DNA of 64,000 nt, taken from Myrica gale. Its lineage: Eukaryota > Streptophyta > Magnoliopsida > Fagales > Myricaceae. Made by a program: the position numbers and the translations under genes. A model generated the notes under the pieces. That model ran no database searches. It had not been told where the DNA came from and saw only the letters and a program-made list of their open reading frames with translations. Where the stretch lies: the NCBI GenBank assembly GCA_963930655.1, contig OZ005603.1, positions 27,604,201 to 27,668,200 of the forward strand. The letters run 5' to 3'. Position 1 is the first letter of the stretch. Each line of letters starts with the position of its first letter. Below, one piece after another: positions 22,304 to 35,029 of this stretch.

Positions 22304-22727
22304 TAGGGGTGTCCAACATCTGGTCCGGGCCGGTTCGGTCCGGTTTGGCCGGCCAAACCGGAACTTTTTCAAAGCATATAGACCGGACCAGTCTGGTCCG
22401 GTCTGGTTTCCGGTTTATCCGGTCCGGTCCGGTTTCCGGTTTATCCGGTCCGGTCTGGGCCGGTCTGGGTCGGTTTAGGCCATGCCATTTTGGGCCAGTT
22501 TTGGGTTGGGCCATGCCATTTTGGGCCGGTTTTGGGTTGGGCCTTGCCATTTTGGGCCAATTTCCAGTTTGGAGAGGTATACTCCGGTCCGGTTCCGGGT
22601 TTTCATGAGGGTAACCCGGAACCGGACTGGAATACACCGGTTTACCGGTCCGGTCAACCGGTTTGGGTCAAAACCGGTCCGGTCCGGTCTGGTTTGGCCG
22701 GTCCGGCCGGTTTTTTGGACAGACCTA
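22304..22727. mobile_element. hAT-type MITE rich in GGTCCGGT/CCGGTTT motifs
   Basis: The 424-bp element begins TAGGGGTGTCCAAC and ends GGACAGACCTA; the inverse of that end is TAGGTCTGTCC. It is flanked by a perfect 8-bp duplication, CTTTTAGC (22296-22303, 22728-22735). Its interior is packed with short direct and inverted copies of GGTCCGGT, CCGGTTT and a WGGGCCATGCCATTTTGG-like unit. An 8-bp target site and TAGGG termini define plant hAT MITEs. The several open frames across it are a by-product of the repeats. Confidence 0.92.
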
Positions 22728-22947
22728 CTTTTAGCTAGGACTGCAGCAAAAGAGAACGTTAGAAAATGGATAGCAAAAGATAAATTGTGCCGTGTAAGAC
22801 CTTCTCGATAGACCAGAACCCAGCATAACCCAAACTTAGCTCCAGGGAAAAAAAAAGAAACGTCAAATAAAGACCAGTGCTGTGCTTTATAAACGTCAAA
22901 CATATTCTGTAAATGACAAATATGTCAAAACTGCCAATAGTCAACAG

Positions 22948-23180
22948 TGTCGGTTCAGTTTTTAAGCATTTTTGGACCGACCAGATGTTATTAATGCTGT
23001 CCTTTTTTTCAACTGATTGTTTGTTGCTGAGATTAACCAAACAAATCTGGTCCTATTCCAAAATGTCGGTTCAGTTTTTAAGCATTTTTGGACCGACCAG
23101 ATGTTATTAATGCTGTCCAAGCGTTTTCTCAACTGATTGTTGGTTGCTGAGATTAACCAAACAAATCTGGTCCTTATTCC
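22948..23180. repeat. 116-bp tandem duplication spanning the LINE 5' junction
   Basis: Two units start with TGTCGGTTCAGTTTTTAAGC at 22948 and 23064. Each holds the 11-bp target duplicate plus the first 105 bp or so of the truncated LINE. The two copies differ by a small indel (TCCTTTTTTTC against TCCAAGCGTTTTC). Confidence 0.9.
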
Positions 23181-25871
23181 AAAAATTGATAAAGCCTCCA
23201 AAGTAAACCAATTTCGTCCAATAAATATAAGTAATGTAATATACAAGCTGATTTTAAAAATTTTGGCGGAATACTTGAAAGGTCTTTTGCCAAAATTGAT
23301 CACCTTTCACCTTGCTTTTGTCCCGGGTAGGAATATTCAGGATAATTATATCGTGACAGCGAAATTGTTTCATGGGATGGGTCATAAACAAGGAAAAGGG
23401 GGTGGATGACAGTAAATGCGGATATGAAGAAAGCATATGACCGGGTTGAATAGAGCTTCCTTCTTCAGGTGCTGAAGCTTTTCGGTTTTAGTGAAAAATA
23501 GCTTAGTTGGATACATCAGTGTATTTCGACTCCAACATTCTCTATCCTTTTGAATGAGGCTCTTTATGGTAACTCTTCTCCATCTAGGGGGCTTCGTCAA
23601 GGTGATCCTCTATCACCATCCCTTTTTATTATTTGTTTTGAAATATTATCAAGGATTTTAGTGAGGGCTGATATGCAGGGAATGCTTCGGGGAATAAGCT
23701 GAGTAGGAGTTCTACAGTTGTCTTATTTACTCTTTGCGGATGACCTTATGATTTTTGCAAAGGCAATAGTGGGAGATGCTAAAGCTATTCAGGTATGCCT
23801 TGCTAAATATTTGAAGTGGTCTGGCCAAAAAGTAAATTGTGAGAAATCCTCTTTACATTTTAGTCGTAACTTTTCTCATTATGCTACTATTCCCATATTG
23901 GATGTTTTGTGACTCAAAAAAATTGCCTTCCAAAGCTAAGCATTTGGGTCTCCATTGTTGATTCCAAATTTGAAAACTAATGCAGTTGAGAATTTAAAAG
24001 TGCAGCTGTTAAATAGAATTTCAGGTTGGCGTGCTAAGCTTCTATCGCAGGCGGGTAGAACTACCCTTATCAAGATGGTGGCCAATGTTATCCCAGCTTA
24101 TCCCCGAAGCTGTTTTGATATGCCGAAGTCATGATGTTCTAATATTGATAGGCTACTTTGCCGTTTCTGGTGGGAATTTAGTCCTGAAAAAAAATCAGAA
24201 ATCCTACTCTTCATGCGTGGAAGTCGATTTGTTTTCCAAAAATGGTAGGAGGTCTTGGCATTCGCTTTATGCATGAAATGAATATTTCCTTGGTGTCTCG
24301 CCTAGCATGGAGAAAGGTAAATGAGGAGGATAGCTTGTGGGTTAAGTTGTTACAGAGCAAATATTTTCGGGCAGGTTCCTGTTGGCAATCTGAGGTGGGC
24401 AACAATTCTTCATGGGTGTGGAAAAGTATTTTCAGTGTGCTGGTCCATCTTAAAATTGGTGCTTGCAATATTATAAGGGATGGTCATAATACCCGGGTAT
24501 GGAAGGATCCGTAGATTCCTTCTTTCCTCAGTTTTGTTCCACATGCAATAGACTATGAGGGAGTTGAGGATGAAGAGCTTATGGTGGCAGATTTAATACT
24601 ACTCGAGCCTCCACGCTGGGACTTGGTTAAGTTGGGGCATCTTTTTTATACTGGCTCGTTGGCTGAGATTTTAAAAATTCCTCTCCAAATTGATAGTAGA
24701 CGGGATGCACTGGTTTGGATTCTTGATAACTGGCAAATTTTCAACAAAATCCTTGTATAGTGCCCTGGTCCAGCAAAGGTCTAATCTGAATCCTTCTTAT
24801 GTGGAGAAACATGGAAAAGGATGTGGGGTCTCAAGCTCCATGAACGTCTCAAGCTTCTATTATGGAAACTTGCATGAGACATCCTTCCTACAAGAGGTAA
24901 GGTGGCTGAGAGAACTGGTGGGAGTAGTGAGGAGGAGGATAGTCTTTGTGGTCTCTGTCAGTGTGTGGTAGAAACTAGTCAACATCTTCTACTGGATTGT
25001 GTATTCGCTAGAATTATCTGGCGTCAGTCTCCTTGGAAGATGGATTCGCAGGCTTATGCTTGTATGTCTATGCAGGAATGGGTTCATTGTATTATTGATC
25101 CAGTTGCTTTGCTTGGGATTCTTGCTGAGGAGATTCATCGTTTCCAGATTTTTGCCACAAATTTGGCTGATTTACTATGGGCAGCTAGGAATAAAAAAAG
25201 TCCATGATGATAAGTCTACGAAGGTGCAGCTCCTTTCTAAACAGATTAATCGTCTTGCTCTGGAACATTTTGAAGCTTGGGAAACCAAAACATCAAAAGG
25301 GTGTCAAAGATGGCAACCTCCTCCTCCTAGGTTTATTAAATTAAATTTTGATTATGTCATTCAAGAGGAATTTTCTGTGGTAGCAGCTGTGCTTCGTAAT
25401 AATCTTGGGTGAATAGTGGGAGCACGTGTGCAGAAAGTGGGGCCTAGTCATCCTTTGGTTGGGGAGGCCATAGCAGCTAGGATGGGAGTTGAAAAAGCCA
25501 AGAATTGTGGTTGGGGCGAATAGTTCTGGAATGTGATTCTTCAGAAGTGGTGCAGACTATAAATTGTTTTCCTCTAATAACAGATTAGAAAATCAACAAT
25601 GCAGTTTCTAATATCCATCATCTTCTAGGTGATATGCAGGAGTGGAGATCCGAACATGTTAATCGTGTTGCAAATTCGGTTGCGCACCTTTTGACTTGTC
25701 GGGCGCCTCAAAAGATTTCTCTTGGAGGCTCCCCTGTTTTCTTTGAGCATTTTTCGGATTTGTTTTGGTTGTATCAGGGACTGACCCCCCTTGATTTGTT
25801 TCTTTCTTTGTGCGTTTTCTGTTTTTTCGTTCCCGTTATGAATATAGTTCTTGTTTTGATTAAAAAAACAA
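22959..25871 (+). mobile_element. 5'-truncated L1-type LINE
   Basis: The element ends at an A-rich tail (TTTTGATTAAAAAAAC) and is bracketed by an 11-bp duplication, TGTCGGTTCAG (22948-22958, 25872-25882). The remaining part of ORF2 encodes RT: INQTNLVLIPKIDK, FRPINISNVIYK, FVPGRNIQDN, then KKAYDRV, GLRQGDPLSPSLFI and the catalytic FADD at 23733-23744. A zf-RVT domain (CGLCQCVVETSQHLLLDC, near 24940-25000) and a C-terminal RNase-H-like domain follow. Many stops and frameshifts make it a pseudogene. ORF1 and the endonuclease are missing. Confidence 0.93.
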
Positions 25872-26203
25872 TGTCGGTTCAGAAAAAGAAACGTCGAAAA
25901 GGTTCAATTTCATCTATAACAAGAGAAGTGTGAAGAAAAATATGAGCCTTAACTATAACCGTCCTTCCATCGAACAACGTCAAAGCACGGCAACCATGGT
26001 ATTCAAGTCACAATACAATTCCTCTTCTAGCCAAAAATCCCCATTCTTTCGATTTTCCAATAGAGTTGGCAAAGGAGCTGGACAACTTCGATGCTTGCAA
26101 CCAGCAGCATGTCTATGTTGGCTAGTCTTATCATGAGAGCATGAGGGTGCTCAGGATCAGACCCTACACTGGAGACAGTTTGATCACCAAAATACCTGAA
26201 CAA

Positions 26204-29200
26204 TCAAACAGGGCCCAATTCATCGATGGTAATTTCCACAGGGACCCTCAGATTTAGTCGAAGTGTATCCCATCCAGCTCTGTCTAACTGCTGGATGAAG
26301 TCCTCAAATCTATCTTCCATCTGCAATATGCTTTGAGCAAGCTGATGGAAGACATTATCTGAACTGTCCCAGTTCTCATGTAGCCAATAGGTCTGCCACA
26401 CACTCCGCAAGACAGACACACTCGTAGCTCCCACCTGCAATTAAATCTCAAGTTTGAATAAGCTAAATCCATATGTCCTCACAAATAATTTACATGCATA
26501 CCTTGAACGAGACGAAGACCTCAAAATCTCCGGGCTGTTGGTTCACCACAAGAACGTATTGCTCCTTTGCATATAATTTCACTAGTGTTTTCACCTGCAA
26601 AAATACAAACGAATTATATAAAATACCAGTTTGCAACTCTAGATAGCTCCATCTAACTGTCATAAATGATATTGACAAAATTATTGAAGCATACCGTGGA
26701 AACAGATCTCTCACCAGCAACCATCTCCTCCAAGGACACACCAAATGTAATCTGTGGCTTTATGAATCTTTGCCACAATAATATATTTTCTTCCTCGTTG
26801 CATGCAACGCATCCTGAAACCAACAGACCCAAAAGATCGGTCATCTGAAAACTATATAACTTGTATGAATTGATGAGCTAAGACTAAAGGGAGTTCAAAT
26901 TTTACCTGGAACAGTGGAGTGTAGAACATGTGATTTTACCAGAATACGAGCACGCTTGAGATTTATCTGTCAAGTAAAACAGAAAAATTCTTATAAAAAA
27001 GAAGAAGAACGAGTAAAACAGGAAAATTGTCCAACTAAGACTTCTGCTTTCTTTGTATTTCTGCCCCAACTAAGACTCAATCCCATTTTCTATCCACAAA
27101 AGGACTCTCTAACTGAGCCTTAGTTTACATTTTATAAAGTTAAAAAGAAATTATAGAAATCTTACTGTGTTAAATAGTAGGACTGAAAGCGATTGATAAC
27201 GCAACCAAAGATGAAGAAGCCGCACATTCATCCATGTCAATACCAATAGTGGATACGATCTGAGAGGGCCGGGTGAATCCTGCATTCATGATTCTAAAAC
27301 CAATCAAATAAACAAATATCAATGGAACATACGTATCATTTATTGAAATGACGCAACGTACCAGGATCAGTATGCCCAAAGCAAGGCCAAGAAGCTGCGC
27401 TGCTACTTCCCAAACTTCCTCCTAATACAATTGATCAATCAATTAATTTATAGGTGGGAATCTGGAGGTATAAAAATTCAAGAAAACATGAAAATCCATT
27501 CGGTCTCTCAAGAAAAGGCCTACAAATTTCCTCCCACAAACAAAACCCATAAGGAAATATCAATAGAAAACATAGGAGCAAAGCAACTTTTGTTTTTTAA
27601 AACCTCGCTTTCTACAAGCCACTAGCTGATGCTAATATCTCCATTGCCCTAATATACCAATAAAACCCTTCATTCTTGAATATGTCTAAGGTAGTTCAGA
27701 CAATGACAAGAATGTTGCATTGCATGGCAGAACCTGCCATAATAAATATTGATGGTTTATAATGTGCCCCAGTAGATGTCTACTCACATGGAGGAGTTTC
27801 CTGAGTAGTTGGGAAGTTCAGTCCAGAGATTCAGGAGACAAATATATATTTATAGATTGCATCATGTATTATGTACAATTCGTAATATATCATAAAAGGG
27901 CACCCAAAAAAAGTTCCTCCATTGAATAAGAAAGCTGAGGTACATGCTTTTAGGCACAGCAAGTAAGCCTCATATACAATACACATAACAACAAACAAAC
28001 AAACATGGAGAATATTATGAAAGTGGGAGGAGTCAAATATTAGACATTGCATTGAGAGCTAATAGAGACATATACAAGACTATACCTTTGCTGCTACTTC
28101 TCCCAGATTTCCTGAGATTGCAAAATGGTTTTGAATGACACGTAATGATGGATCTTTTAGTCCTCTGGCTACAGCCTGTTTGAATTCAATCTCAAGTACT
28201 TTAGTGAAAATCTTTTCGTTCAACACATGGGTGCACTTCTACATTGCTCTGGATACAATCAATACAGCGTCTTTGTAAAACACAATTCATGGCAAAAGAA
28301 GTGATTACTGGGGAATATTGTTCACCCGGGCTCAATATGCTGGTCTTCAAAATAATCAAGTGAATCCTACGTAGCACCAAAGGGGAATACCTTTGCAAAA
28401 TTTCCAAGAGATGCCAATGGTAAAAAGTAGGCAGGATACAATTGAGTACTTAGATCAAAGATGCTGCATAACAACATGCAGAAATTTTGTTACTAAGTAT
28501 ATCTATTCTAAAATTGACTTCTCCCACATCTAAAGAAACCTCATGACACAGACCTTCCCGCACTGCCAATGAAGTCTGCATACAAGCGCCACTGTTTTGG
28601 ATCATCATCAAAAAGATTTCCAAACCGCCCACCTGGAAAAGATAGTGATTGTTACTGATAAATTCAGCATATAATCCTCTCTTTCTTCTAGCGGCCTTTA
28701 GTGTGCCAGACCGATGAATAAGCGTCCAACAGCTCCAATGCCATCCTTTGACACCCATCTGCATTGGCACTCACGGAATAGTTTAATCCAATAGAAGACT
28801 AGTTTGATATAGCAGACCCGTACAGAGAAAGAGGTATGCCCATCCCAACCAAGTAAAAACAAAGACACATACTTTTAATTAATGAAGTATTAAACAAAAA
28901 ATTTTCACAAATCAATACAATAAGCAAAATACATAACGTTAACAATACTGAGGATTTACCTGATGGCAGCAGCAGAGGCAGCAGCGGTAGTTCCTGAGAA
29001 CGAGCCAACACCCACAGCCTGCAAGGAAAGGCATAGAACAAGTCCTTTTCAAAAGCAATATCTACATTCAGGGGGAAAGGACGCTCCATTAAGGTTCACT
29101 GAGTTAAAACATCATTTTAGCCAAACCATTTCCTAGAAAATACAATATTAAGTACCAGATAAACTTCGATGAACCAAATAGAAATATGAGAACTTCCGAC

Positions 29201-30393
29201 AGGCAGAACCTCAGAATGCTTAACATAACAACAGCTAAAGTTTGTCTTTTTAATAGGCTTACGCAAGAAACAGTAATGCCAGAGTTAAGACTAAACATGC
29301 CTTAAGGAGACTAGATGTGACTAATGCATGACAGATCCATGCAGTGACATTGGTAGGGAACTGTAACAACATGTACTGCAAGTAATCGTCAGACACTGAT
29401 CCTGCATCAAATGCAAATAAAAGAAAGCAGATGTCCTTGTGAGTAGCCCAAATTTACATAAAAACTTGAAAAAAAGAAGAAGGTGGGAAACAAAGAAAGA
29501 AAGTTTATGTTCGTAACCTGGGAAACCTGCAGGAAAAATGAAATCTTTAACGATGTCCGGAAGCCACGATAGTCTTGTGTCGGAAAAATGGGAGTCCTGG
29601 AACCTATTTGTCACTGAACTATCCTCCTCAACAAAAATTCGCAATCGCGATTCCTCGTCCAGAATGTACCTGCTCGGGATGCAACGGATTTAAAGGGAAG
29701 CAAAAAGGTCACAGCCTAAACCTGATCGCCTTGCAGATATATAACGAATGCTACAATATCACAGGCTGCTGTCTAAATCTAGTATGTGAAAAGTCCCTAT
29801 CGCAACATCATCCACGGTGATTTTGTCATACAGCATTTCTCATAAATAATTCCATTTTCACTTCCATTAACGTGCGCTTTTTTGTTGTTGTTTCTCTTTT
29901 CTTTTTATGAATTACATCAGAGTGTAACCTGTAAACACACGACCATTACCAACAATCTAGAAAGTTTCACTACATACAACAGGTAAGAAACAGAGCTAGG
30001 GACAAAATGTTCTAGTAAAGACCTCTTAGCGGTGCCATTGTTATATCTCTCCACGAAGATCACCTCCGGCTGGCCTCGAACCCTATAGCCCAAAGGAAAG
30101 TCGTGTAAAAAAGACCAATTGCAAAACACATACACATACAGAACTGTAAAAAATCTCACAGTTTTCATACTTGAGGTTATCTTTCTAAGTTTTAATACAA
30201 AAAAAAAGCCCTTGCTAAAAAAATTAATTTACCTGCCATGACATGCGCCGTCTTCTTCCTCATCTGCTCCTTCGCGAAGGTCGGGTCGCGAAGCAAAGAA
30301 TGGAATTGGAGAATGGCGACGTGTCGCTGTCCGAATCTTTCCGGAAGATTCGAAGGCAGACGTAGGAAGTGAGAGTTGCAGAGTGAAAGACAT
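26204..30393 (-). CDS. RUS5: Root UV-B sensitive family protein (DUF647), RUS5-type
   Basis: This is a plant DUF647 protein; family members RUS1/RUS2 act in UV-B sensing and auxin/vitamin B6-related growth. Fifteen exons join in phase to 499 aa: 30233-30393, 30023-30082, 29518-29669, 29301-29401, 28960-29018, 28712-28758, 28554-28632, 28391-28463, 28086-28175, 27362-27421, 27166-27279, 26906-26966, 26695-26813, 26502-26594 and 26204-26434. The N-terminus (MSFTLQLSLPTSAFESSGK) is Ser/Arg-rich and transit-peptide-like. The DUF647 core contains FIFPAGFPG, YMLLQFPTNVTAWICHALV, AVGVGSFSGTTAAASAAAIR, WVSKDGIGAVGRLFIGGRFG and YPAYFLPLASLGN. The tail includes WQTYWLHENWD. Intron 4 has a GC donor; all others are GT-AG. 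Naming it RUS5 rather than RUS4 rests mainly on gene order. Confidence 0.93.
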
Positions 30394-30799
30394 TAGTGAG
30401 TTGCAGCGGTTTTCGAGATTTTCTCCTCCTTCGGAACAAACGAAAACTCAAAAGATTTTCGAGATGTCACCTATCTGGTTATCTCAAGGTCTTGCGGCAC
30501 CCAATTGTGCGGTTCGTTAATGAACCGGAGAAACGGCCTTACTTGACCCATTTCAAACCGACAAAGAGAAGCCCAAAATGCGGCTGTTTCAACTGTCACG
30601 TGATAATGGCCCACTTAAAACCTAACAATCGAAGGCGCTGTCAAAGGCCAATAAAAAGTGACCCAGTTGATGGCCCTTGGGAAACTTCTGACTGTAGGAG
30701 CCCAAAGGTGAATTCCACTAAAGGACGTTTTGTTTATTTTGTTAAAAGCTATTCTGAGGCGTTTTGTAATGGCCATCGATATACAAATATAGGTAATTA

Positions 30800-31340
30800 G
30801 ACTGTTTAGGAGTAGAGATATTAAAATATTTTCTTCGTTTAAAGCTTTTTAGAGAGAGACTTGAATTCGAATAAAGTTTGGAATGATCTCATTAAATTTT
30901 TATAATATTTCAAAATTTAAATTTTAAAATAGTTTCGGAATTTTTTCAAGACTTATATCATCCTCTCCTTATTTTTAACTCATCTGGATGATGTCCTTAT
31001 ACTTTCAAACTTTGAAATACTTCTCAATCTCTTGAATGCTTTGACCAAACTTAAAATACAATTCAATTTGAATTTAAAATTTGACATAGAATTAAACCAA
31101 GATTAAAACGCTAATATGAATAAGAAAAAATTCATCTATAGTACTCCTTGTACAAATATATCTCCACTCCTCCGTATCGATGACAACTTCAACTCTGCTG
31201 GTGGCTATCTCGTCGGAGTTGAGGTGGTCGTTGATAGGGAGGGGTTGAGGTATTCATTGACCGATGAGCATTAAGTGGAGGGGGCTGAAACAGCGTAATA
31301 TTTTGACGCAAGATATTTTTATTTTTTATTTGTAATGTTG
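30800..31340. other. Intergenic DNA upstream of RUS5
   Basis: I see no gene here. It is AT-rich with no clear repeat ends. The 134-codon frame just to the left (30396-30800, plus strand) is antisense to the RUS5 promoter and has no recognisable similarity. Confidence 0.4.
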
Positions 31341-31343
31341 CAG

Positions 31344-31414
31344 GTGCAGATTATAATAAAGCAAAAGGCCATAGTGCTGCAACCTGCTACAAAAAATGCA
31401 ACGAGAATTATTAG
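31344..31414 (+). pseudogene. Orphan second exon of a thionin-like gene
   Basis: After an acceptor (TGTTGCAG) there is an open stretch with ATCYKKCNENY before a TAG at 31412. It parallels exon 2 of the intact gene at 38981-39039 (VETCYKNCSKD), with the same acceptor phase and a matching position for the stop. No first exon with signal peptide and Cys core was found within 1 kb upstream. I read it as a detached relic of a paralogue. Confidence 0.6.
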
Positions 31415-31562
31415 TTTAAAATATGTACTATATTTATTATTCGTATTGAAGAAATGAAAGAAATATTGTAATAGTCATGTGATTGTTAAAAAAAAACAAT
31501 AATTATATCTACTGGTACTTATTGAGAAAAGAAAAGAGAATCTTCTGTTGCTACTGACGTCA

Positions 31563-31760
31563 GGGTGGGTTTGTGTGGTAAAATTTTTGGTATTGGGTTT
31601 AGTGTTGATATTGGGTTTAGTGAAAAAGTGAAGAGAGAGGTAATATTTTATAGTTTTTGTAATTTTTTATATTTTTTATGGAAGAGAGAGAGATTATATT
31701 AAAATATTTTATTAGGAGAAAGATAAAATTTTGGATAAAATTTTAGTGACAAACGCAGCC
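31563..31760. mobile_element. MITE with GGGTGGGTTTGT / GGCTGCGTTTGT termini
   Basis: The left end GGGTGGGTTTGTGTGGTAAAA matches the inverse of the right end (GGCTGCGTTTGTCACTAAAA). The 198-bp interior is AT-rich, with AGAGAG tracts and no coding capacity. No clear target duplication was found. The termini resemble Tourist-like elements. Confidence 0.6.
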
Positions 31761-34320
31761 TGAGACTCGGTTCTTGGAACTCTTTCTCTCTACGTTCACA
31801 AAACATACAATAAACAGAATGCGCCACTTGTCCATAAACGGATAGAGAAAGAACCAAAATTATGGGCCACTTGTCAATAAACTGATCCGGGCCCAATAAA
31901 GTGGACAGCTCACTACTGATGTTCTGTTAACGGCCAAATCGGCCAATGGAAAACTTTGGAGCCATAGTGCGGATGCCGGATGGTGAGTTCATTTATTATC
32001 ACACGGATTATACCTGGAAGTTTTTTTTATTTTAGAAATAAAAACTTTTTGTAACCATTAGATAACATTGTAGATTGTATAATCTCAATGGCCACACCAA
32101 CCGCGGCTACATATCGGTAATGACTGCTATTCTTTTCTCGAGAACAAATAATGGACTTTTAGGTAAAGAATATTTCCCTCGTATATTGCACGTCAGTAGC
32201 AGTACAATATATGTAGTACAATGTTGAGCATCTTAGCAATGGAAAGAATATATACTAACATAATCATAATGCTATTCTAGAATATACAAGAATAAAGAGC
32301 TATTCTAGAACCCTTAGGAAAGGGACACATCCTGTGCTGAGGTGGAGGATAGTGTGTCTGTATGACTCATTCCGGCTAACCTCTGTGATTAGGGTACGCT
32401 TGTAACTGTGTAATTATGCATTAATTATTGGGTGCGATTCTCCACGAGGATAAAACCAATGACTTAAAATAGGGAAGTATGAGTTGTGAATTATTCAGTC
32501 TTTTCAGGATTTGTCTGCCCTACAATGCATCCAAACAACCGACCAAAGGCTAACCTAGTTATGTTAAGTCATTGATTTTGAAATGTTTGTTCGAACTCAA
32601 TGCATCCAAGGATTTTAGTCCTTACCCAAAAATAATAATGATGGTGTTTTATAAAGAATGTTGCTTAATTTGTCGATGGGTGATATGACTTTTCAAATCT
32701 AATAGTCGTTATTGCAAATGATTCTGTACCAGTTATCTAGCAAATTCTCCTGGTAGATAATTATCCTATTGCTGATGCCGAGAAAATCCAGCCCACCTGA
32801 GGAGTAATGGGTTGTAAACCACTCTATGCTGGTAAGAGGCATGTAAAAAGTGACGTTTGAATGTCAAAATATTATGTTACTTTTAATTGGTGAAAAAATA
32901 AAAAGAAATAAATGATTTAAATAAATTTTTTATATTTATCTAAAATAAAAAATAATTTAATAATAAAAGAGAATTTTAAAAAATTATTTTATTCGAATAA
33001 AAATTTTGAAGGATAAAATTATTGGATGTCAATCCACCGAAGAAACAATCAGATGGAGCGTCCCGTGCGGTCAGCGTCGGACTATCAAGTTAGTTCTTTC
33101 TGACTCAAGTTGTTCTCTTTTTTTCTTCGAAGGAAAAGTTGCGAGTCTTTTTTTTTTTTTTTCTAGGTAAGTTGCGAGTCAGAAATCTAACTTTTCTTCT
33201 CTCCTTCAGCCATTCTCGTTAGGAGCCGGCAGATGGATCAGATGGAAATGGAAGGGACTGTCGGCGGGTTATAGAATTGACTGAGGAAGCAGTGTGTGCA
33301 GAGGAGAAAATGCCATCGTGAGCTTCATAGGGGAGGCGGCCTACATCTGGGGTGCTCCCAAGAACTGCCTTTTAGAGAAAGATTGTCTGTGGGCCAGATG
33401 ACTTTATCTCGTTCAGGCTCTTTGGGCTTACTTCTTTGTTTCGGTCTTCTATAATCAACTTTCGGTATGGGCTTTCCATCTACTATCGTGGGTTGGGCCA
33501 GGTCCAGATGAGCTACAAATTCCTTATCTATCATATATGGCAATTATGTAAAGAGAATTTCTGAGTCGCATATATATGAAGCCCGAAAGCCTTTTACGCG
33601 CAAATTATGTTCTGGAACATGACAACCTACGCAAAATTATAAAAAGATTGGTCCCTCAGGTGGGAGAAAGAACATGGGTTGCGTGAATGTCATCATGTAC
33701 GAGTAGAGATATTGGACTTTTTGGCTTTTAAAAAAAAATTTAACACGCTTAGAAAGAAGAAAAGATGCAGGAGTTTTGACGAGCCATGGCGTCGTCATGT
33801 AGGAGAGAAAGCAACAAGCACGTAAGGAAAAAAAAAACGTGCATGGGGGAAAGAGAAAAGACGTAATTTGTTTAACAAATTATTACCAATTGACTTGTGA
33901 GGAACATTTGTGACCTTTTTAGGCGACTACGTCTACGTCTCTTCACAAATTTGAAAGCCATTTCCCAAATCATTTCCTTCATTAGTTTAGACCTGTTGAA
34001 TCCTTTGATTATCCACTCCATGCAATACCGCGTTCTTCCCGCTTTTCCGCGAAGTAGTATATATTCCATGTGATATTATAGCGTATAAGAGTACATATAT
34101 ACCTCATATAGTAATGAAATAATCTGCAACCTCGGAGAGGAAAAAGAAAAAAAATGATTATATTTGCAAATGGGTTTATCATATTTTATTCTGACTAATC
34201 ATGGCTTGCATCTATGCCTTAGATATATGATAGAAAATGACTTAATGTTTTCCAAAAATATGAGCTATATGGTGTAATGCAATAACTCCAACTATCTATC
34301 TATTATAAGAGATCGATCGA
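31761..34320. other. Long intergenic stretch, no gene recognised
   Basis: This 2.5 kb is AT-rich with weak inverted and homopolymer repeats (for example 32880-33020). A 72-codon minus-strand frame at 33325-33543 has an unusual protein-like composition (DGKPIPKVDYRRP) but no start context or family I know. Nothing else supports a gene. Confidence 0.4.
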
Positions 34321-34593
34321 GACTGAATTTTGAGGCTCCCCAACTCCTCCAAAAGACAGTCGCCTCTTTCGACAAATAATTTGTTATAGCTAGCAAACCC
34401 TAATTTCTTACGGATGAAAGCTCTTTGTAAAGGTATATTCGATTGTAGGACAAAAAGTTATCCACTTTGAAAATAACCCGTATATGGGTAGCGTGTCTAG
34501 ATCAGTACTATAAATTCCTGTACAACTTTTAGCAGCTTCCATGCATGCATATGTACAAGAGATTTGCTTCAAAGAGAAGTACTGAGAAGTTAT

Positions 34594-34737
34594 ATGGCTG
34601 CAATTGGTACCATGAAACTTGTGTGGATGATGGTGGCATTGAAACTGGCTGTGCTAGTTGCAGTGCTAGCTGACAGTCCTCTTGCGCCCCCCGGCCACTT
34701 CCTTCCAAACACTTCTCTCTTCCCATCAAGGAATTAA
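34594..34737 (+). pseudogene. Truncated first exon of a thionin-like paralogue
   Basis: A 47-codon frame encodes a signal-peptide-like start. Its segment MKLVWMMVALKLAVLVAVLA parallels MKLVWMM-I-VKIVVVLVVALA in the intact gene at 38487. A short Pro-rich stretch and a TAA follow. None of the Cys motifs are present. Upstream DNA (about 34325-34500) is also similar to the upstream region of the intact gene (38300-38400), with CCAACT(C/T)CT(C/T)CAAAAGACAG and ATCCACTTTGAAA(A/G)TAACCCG-like phrases. Promoter and exon start were therefore duplicated together. It may still make a short secreted peptide, but a relic is more likely. Confidence 0.65.
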
Positions 34738-35029
34738 ATAAATAACAATTATTTTAAACCCTTTAAATCCATTCTTTATATCAGGACCCTTATGCCAAAG
34801 CCCAAATACACTTGTTAAATGTGGTCCACTTAAAGTGGTTCCAACATTTATTTCTTCCATACGAGTACATTACAGTTACAACATTCTCCTTCATTTCCTT
34901 AGTAAGTACAAGAGAACAAACTAATAATTCTGTAACAATTTATTATACGTACGCATATAGTTCTATATATAGTACATGTCTTTCATGTCTTTTGGTTAAT
35001 AACGATTTACAAAAGGTTGCGACTGTTAG

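Noticed and set aside
22299-22903. Several 80-140 codon frames on both strands
   Set aside because: All are created by GGTCCGGT-type repeats of the hAT MITE; the translations are low-complexity.
30396-30800. 134-codon plus-strand frame upstream of RUS5
   Set aside because: Antisense to the RUS5 promoter and leader, composition not protein-like, no family match.
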